From positions 1 through 44,204 of the forward strand of contig JAGAKF010000065.1 of assembly GCA_017625835.1 (NCBI GenBank): a stretch of DNA of 44,204 nucleotides. Reading direction: 5' to 3'. The stretch comes from Clostridia bacterium. Its GTDB lineage: Bacteria; Bacillota; Clostridia; Oscillospirales; Acutalibacteraceae. Each line of letters begins with the position of its first letter. Within the stretch, counting starts at the first letter, position 1. Position numbers and translations under genes: made by a program. The notes below the pieces were generated by a model. It saw only the letters and a list, made by a program, of their open reading frames with translations. It made no database searches and was not told the origin of the DNA. Below are positions 43,022 through 44,204 of this stretch, in pieces.

Positions 43022-43076
43022 GTACCATCTAACTTTGATAAGCCTCCCTTGCCTAAAGGTGAGGCTTTGGTGGTAC
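43022..43076. repeat. Nested inverted-repeat element (hairpin) upstream of the long operon
   Basis: Outer arms GTACCA (43022-43027) and TGGTAC (43071-43076) enclose an inner hairpin with stem AGCCTCCCTT (43041-43050) pairing with AAGG-T-GAGGCT (43056-43066, one bulge). Neither strand continues with a T-run, so a terminator is unlikely. The CCTCCCTT...AAGG core resembles dispersed intergenic repeats I recall from gut clostridia. It sits between a methyltransferase stop and the DUF512 gene and could be a small mobile or structural repeat or part of its leader. Confidence 0.5.
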
Positions 43077-43104
43077 GAAACAATATAGTAGAATTTCAGG
43101 ATCG

Positions 43105-43878
43105 TTACTTTTTCTTGAGCTGAACTATTGATGCATAATGAAGTACATCAAACTCATCGGGTGCAAGTTTTGCGAGAAGTTCTTTATGTTCCTCTTCCCA
43201 CAGATTAATTTCACTTTCTGTCAACGAAGCTCCGATACCGCGGCAAGCTTTGATTCTGCCATGCCAACTTTCTCGGGTAAAATGCACATTAACCGCATAA
43301 TCCTCTCTGTATACTACATCGAAATTCTCCAAATAACACTCAGGAACATTAATTGAGCCGCGTTGCATTCCTGCTCCGCTCCATTGCGGGTTGTACTTCA
43401 ATACAAGCTTTTCGCTTTCTCCTGCAATTCTGTCTTCAAACGGAAGCCATGCCATATAAAGCACAACAAAACTTCCGTCAGCTTTCAGAAGACGGTGTAA
43501 TACAGAAGCCATTTTTTCGTGGTGAAAATACTCAAAACACTGACAAGCCGTAATTACATCAAAAGAACATTCAGGCAGCTTCAACTCTTCAGCAGGACTG
43601 ACAAGGTAATTTATAACCATATCCTTTGAAAGGTCTTTTGCTTTTTCAATCTGATTTACCGAAATATCCACACCTGTCCAATTTGCACCGTATTGATACA
43701 TATTTCTCGGTATCACACCGGTTCCCGTACCCAGATCCAGTACATCCTGCCCTGCATTACAAAGGTTTCGTTCAAGTATTTTATCGTAAAACTCCTGCGG
43801 GTAGATATCTCTGAATTTTGCATAATCAGATGATATTCTGCCCCAATCAAAAGCTTTTCCACCGTCAATAATTTTCAT
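43105..43878 (-). CDS. Class I SAM-dependent methyltransferase
   Basis: 257 residues. Methyltransferase fold with motif I VLDLGTGTGVIPR (about 46-58), motif II GVDISVNQIEKAK, and CSFDVITACQCFEYFHHEK carrying motif IV (near 103-121). The acidic-aromatic stretch and methyltransferase-11-like layout suggest a small-molecule or lipid substrate (UbiE/COQ5-like), which cannot be specified. GGAGAT before the ATG. It lies alone between rpmF and the hairpin element; the terminator of rpmF precedes it. Confidence 0.8.
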   Translation of the reverse strand: MKIIDGGKAFDWGRISSDYAKFRDIYPQEFYDKILERNLCNAGQDVLDLGTGTGVIPRNMYQYGANWTGVDISVNQIEKAKDLSKDMVINYLVSPAEELKLPECSFDVITACQCFEYFHHEKMASVLHRLLKADGSFVVLYMAWLPFEDRIAGESEKLVLKYNPQWSGAGMQRGSINVPECYLENFDVVYREDYAVNVHFTRESWHGRIKACRGIGASLTESEINLWEEEHKELLAKLAPDEFDVLHYASIVQLKKK

Positions 43879-43902
43879 TTTTAAATATCTCCATAAAAAG
43901 TC

Positions 43903-43943
43903 AAAAAGGCAGAGAAAGGACTTTGCGGTCCATCTCTACCTTT
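43903..43943 (-). terminator. Terminator downstream of rpmF
   Basis: 11-bp stem (43905-43915 with 43933-43943, one G-T pair) with an inner GGAC/GTCC stem (43918-43921 with 43928-43931); the minus strand continues TTTTT. Confidence 0.8.
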
Positions 43944-43968
43944 CGCCGTTTCATTGAAAAGAACAGAC

Positions 43969-44151
43969 TTATGCGTCCTTCTTTACTACGAGCTTACCGT
44001 TGTAATAACCACAAGCTGTGCAAACTCTGTGAGCTCTCTTGAACTCACCGCACTGTGAGCACTTTACAAGTGCAGGTGCTTCCATCTTCCATACGTTTGA
44101 ACGTCTCTTGTCTCTTCTAGCTTTAGAAACTCTTCTCTTGGGTACTGCCAT
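43969..44151 (-). CDS. rpmF: 50S ribosomal protein L32
   Basis: 60 residues, full length. Starts MAVPKRRVSKARRDKRRS and has the zinc-binding pairs CSQC and CTAC (C32, C35, C45, C48), the zinc-containing C+ form. A ribosomal protein with strong Shine-Dalgarno AAGGAGG. Usually it follows a DUF177 (YceD) gene, consistent with the partial frame just upstream. Confidence 0.97.
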   Translation of the reverse strand: MAVPKRRVSKARRDKRRSNVWKMEAPALVKCSQCGEFKRAHRVCTACGYYNGKLVVKKDA

Positions 44152-44185
44152 TTTTCAGCGCCTCCTTATTGCTAATAATAGTTCT

Positions 44186-44204
44186 TTACCGGTCATCCTC
44201 CAGC
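44186..44204 (-). CDS. Partial gene end, possibly DUF177 (YceD-like), cut by the window edge
   Basis: Open frame ending LEDDR then TAA, 34 bases upstream of rpmF on the same strand. Only six codons are visible, so identity rests on the common DUF177-rpmF order and is tentative. Confidence 0.3.

Noticed and set aside
43022-43076. Hairpin read as a terminator for the methyltransferase gene
   Set aside because: Neither strand has a T-run after the stem; kept as a repeat or leader element instead.
1-44204. CRISPR arrays, prophage genes, insertion sequences, toxin-antitoxin pairs or known defence genes
   Set aside because: No regularly spaced direct repeats, transposase, integrase or defence-type domain was recognised on either strand.

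Overview
The window looks like chromosomal DNA of a low-to-moderate GC member of the Bacillota, most likely a gut-type clostridium (Oscillospirales/Ruminococcaceae-like). The evidence is a Firmicute-style 4-Cys ribosomal protein L32, ClpE-type ATPase, group II ECF transporter module linked to truA, der next to a PDZ/radical-SAM/DUF512 protein, strong AGGAGG ribosome sites, TTGACA-17-TATAAT promoters, and a secreted cohesin-like/Ig-like protein with a C-terminal WWQW...FGWIWY tail. The taxon is inferred. No phage, insertion sequence, CRISPR array or tRNA was seen; genes are tightly packed and no gene-free stretch exceeds 300 bases.

Layout. 1-9.1 kb: mostly short transcription units for carbon metabolism and transport: a DapA/NanA-type lyase diverging from a degenerate iron-alcohol-dehydrogenase homologue, phosphopentomutase (deoB), two tandem GPH-type sugar:cation symporters, a sugar-type MFS carrier with a small upstream gene, and an SGNH esterase. 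9.1-13.2 kb: a GH38 alpha-mannosidase and the exported cohesin-like protein, both on the minus strand. 13.3-19.0 kb: plus-strand operon MATE exporter - ymdB - solitary peptide-binding lipoprotein - recG. 19.0-22.8 kb: patatin, a solitary BMP-type lipoprotein, and a divergent secreted LCAT-like lipase that shares an operator-like inverted repeat with it. 22.8-26.5 kb: a stand-alone 5S rRNA gene with its own consensus promoter, downstream of a zinc-type operon (Fur-family regulator, znuA, znuC, znuB, flavin reductase) that carries a palindrome at its predicted start site. 26.5-27.9 kb: a divergent two-gene operon of a small exported protein and a GT-D glycosyltransferase. 27.9-43.0 kb: fifteen minus-strand genes with gaps of at most 22 bases and several overlaps, probably one very long operon: DUF512 radical SAM, der, ruvC, ruvA, ruvB, glmM, an RNA-type methyltransferase, ecfA1, ecfA2, ecfT, truA, DUF5711, cvpA, pgsA, clpE. 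43.0-44.2 kb: an intergenic nested hairpin, a SAM methyltransferase, rpmF, and the tail of a gene cut by the window edge.

Functionally, the left third fits uptake and breakdown of sugars, mannosides, sugar acids and nucleosides; the right third is core machinery (ribosome assembly, Holliday-junction processing, peptidoglycan precursor and phospholipid synthesis, vitamin or metal uptake, tRNA modification, protein quality control). I did not find a clear new defence or mobile system. The most unusual items are the degenerate dehydrogenase with no recognisable metal ligands, the cohesin-like protein with its aromatic tail, the orphan 5S gene behind the zinc operon, the back-to-back promoters whose -35 boxes form one palindrome, and three operator-like palindromes.
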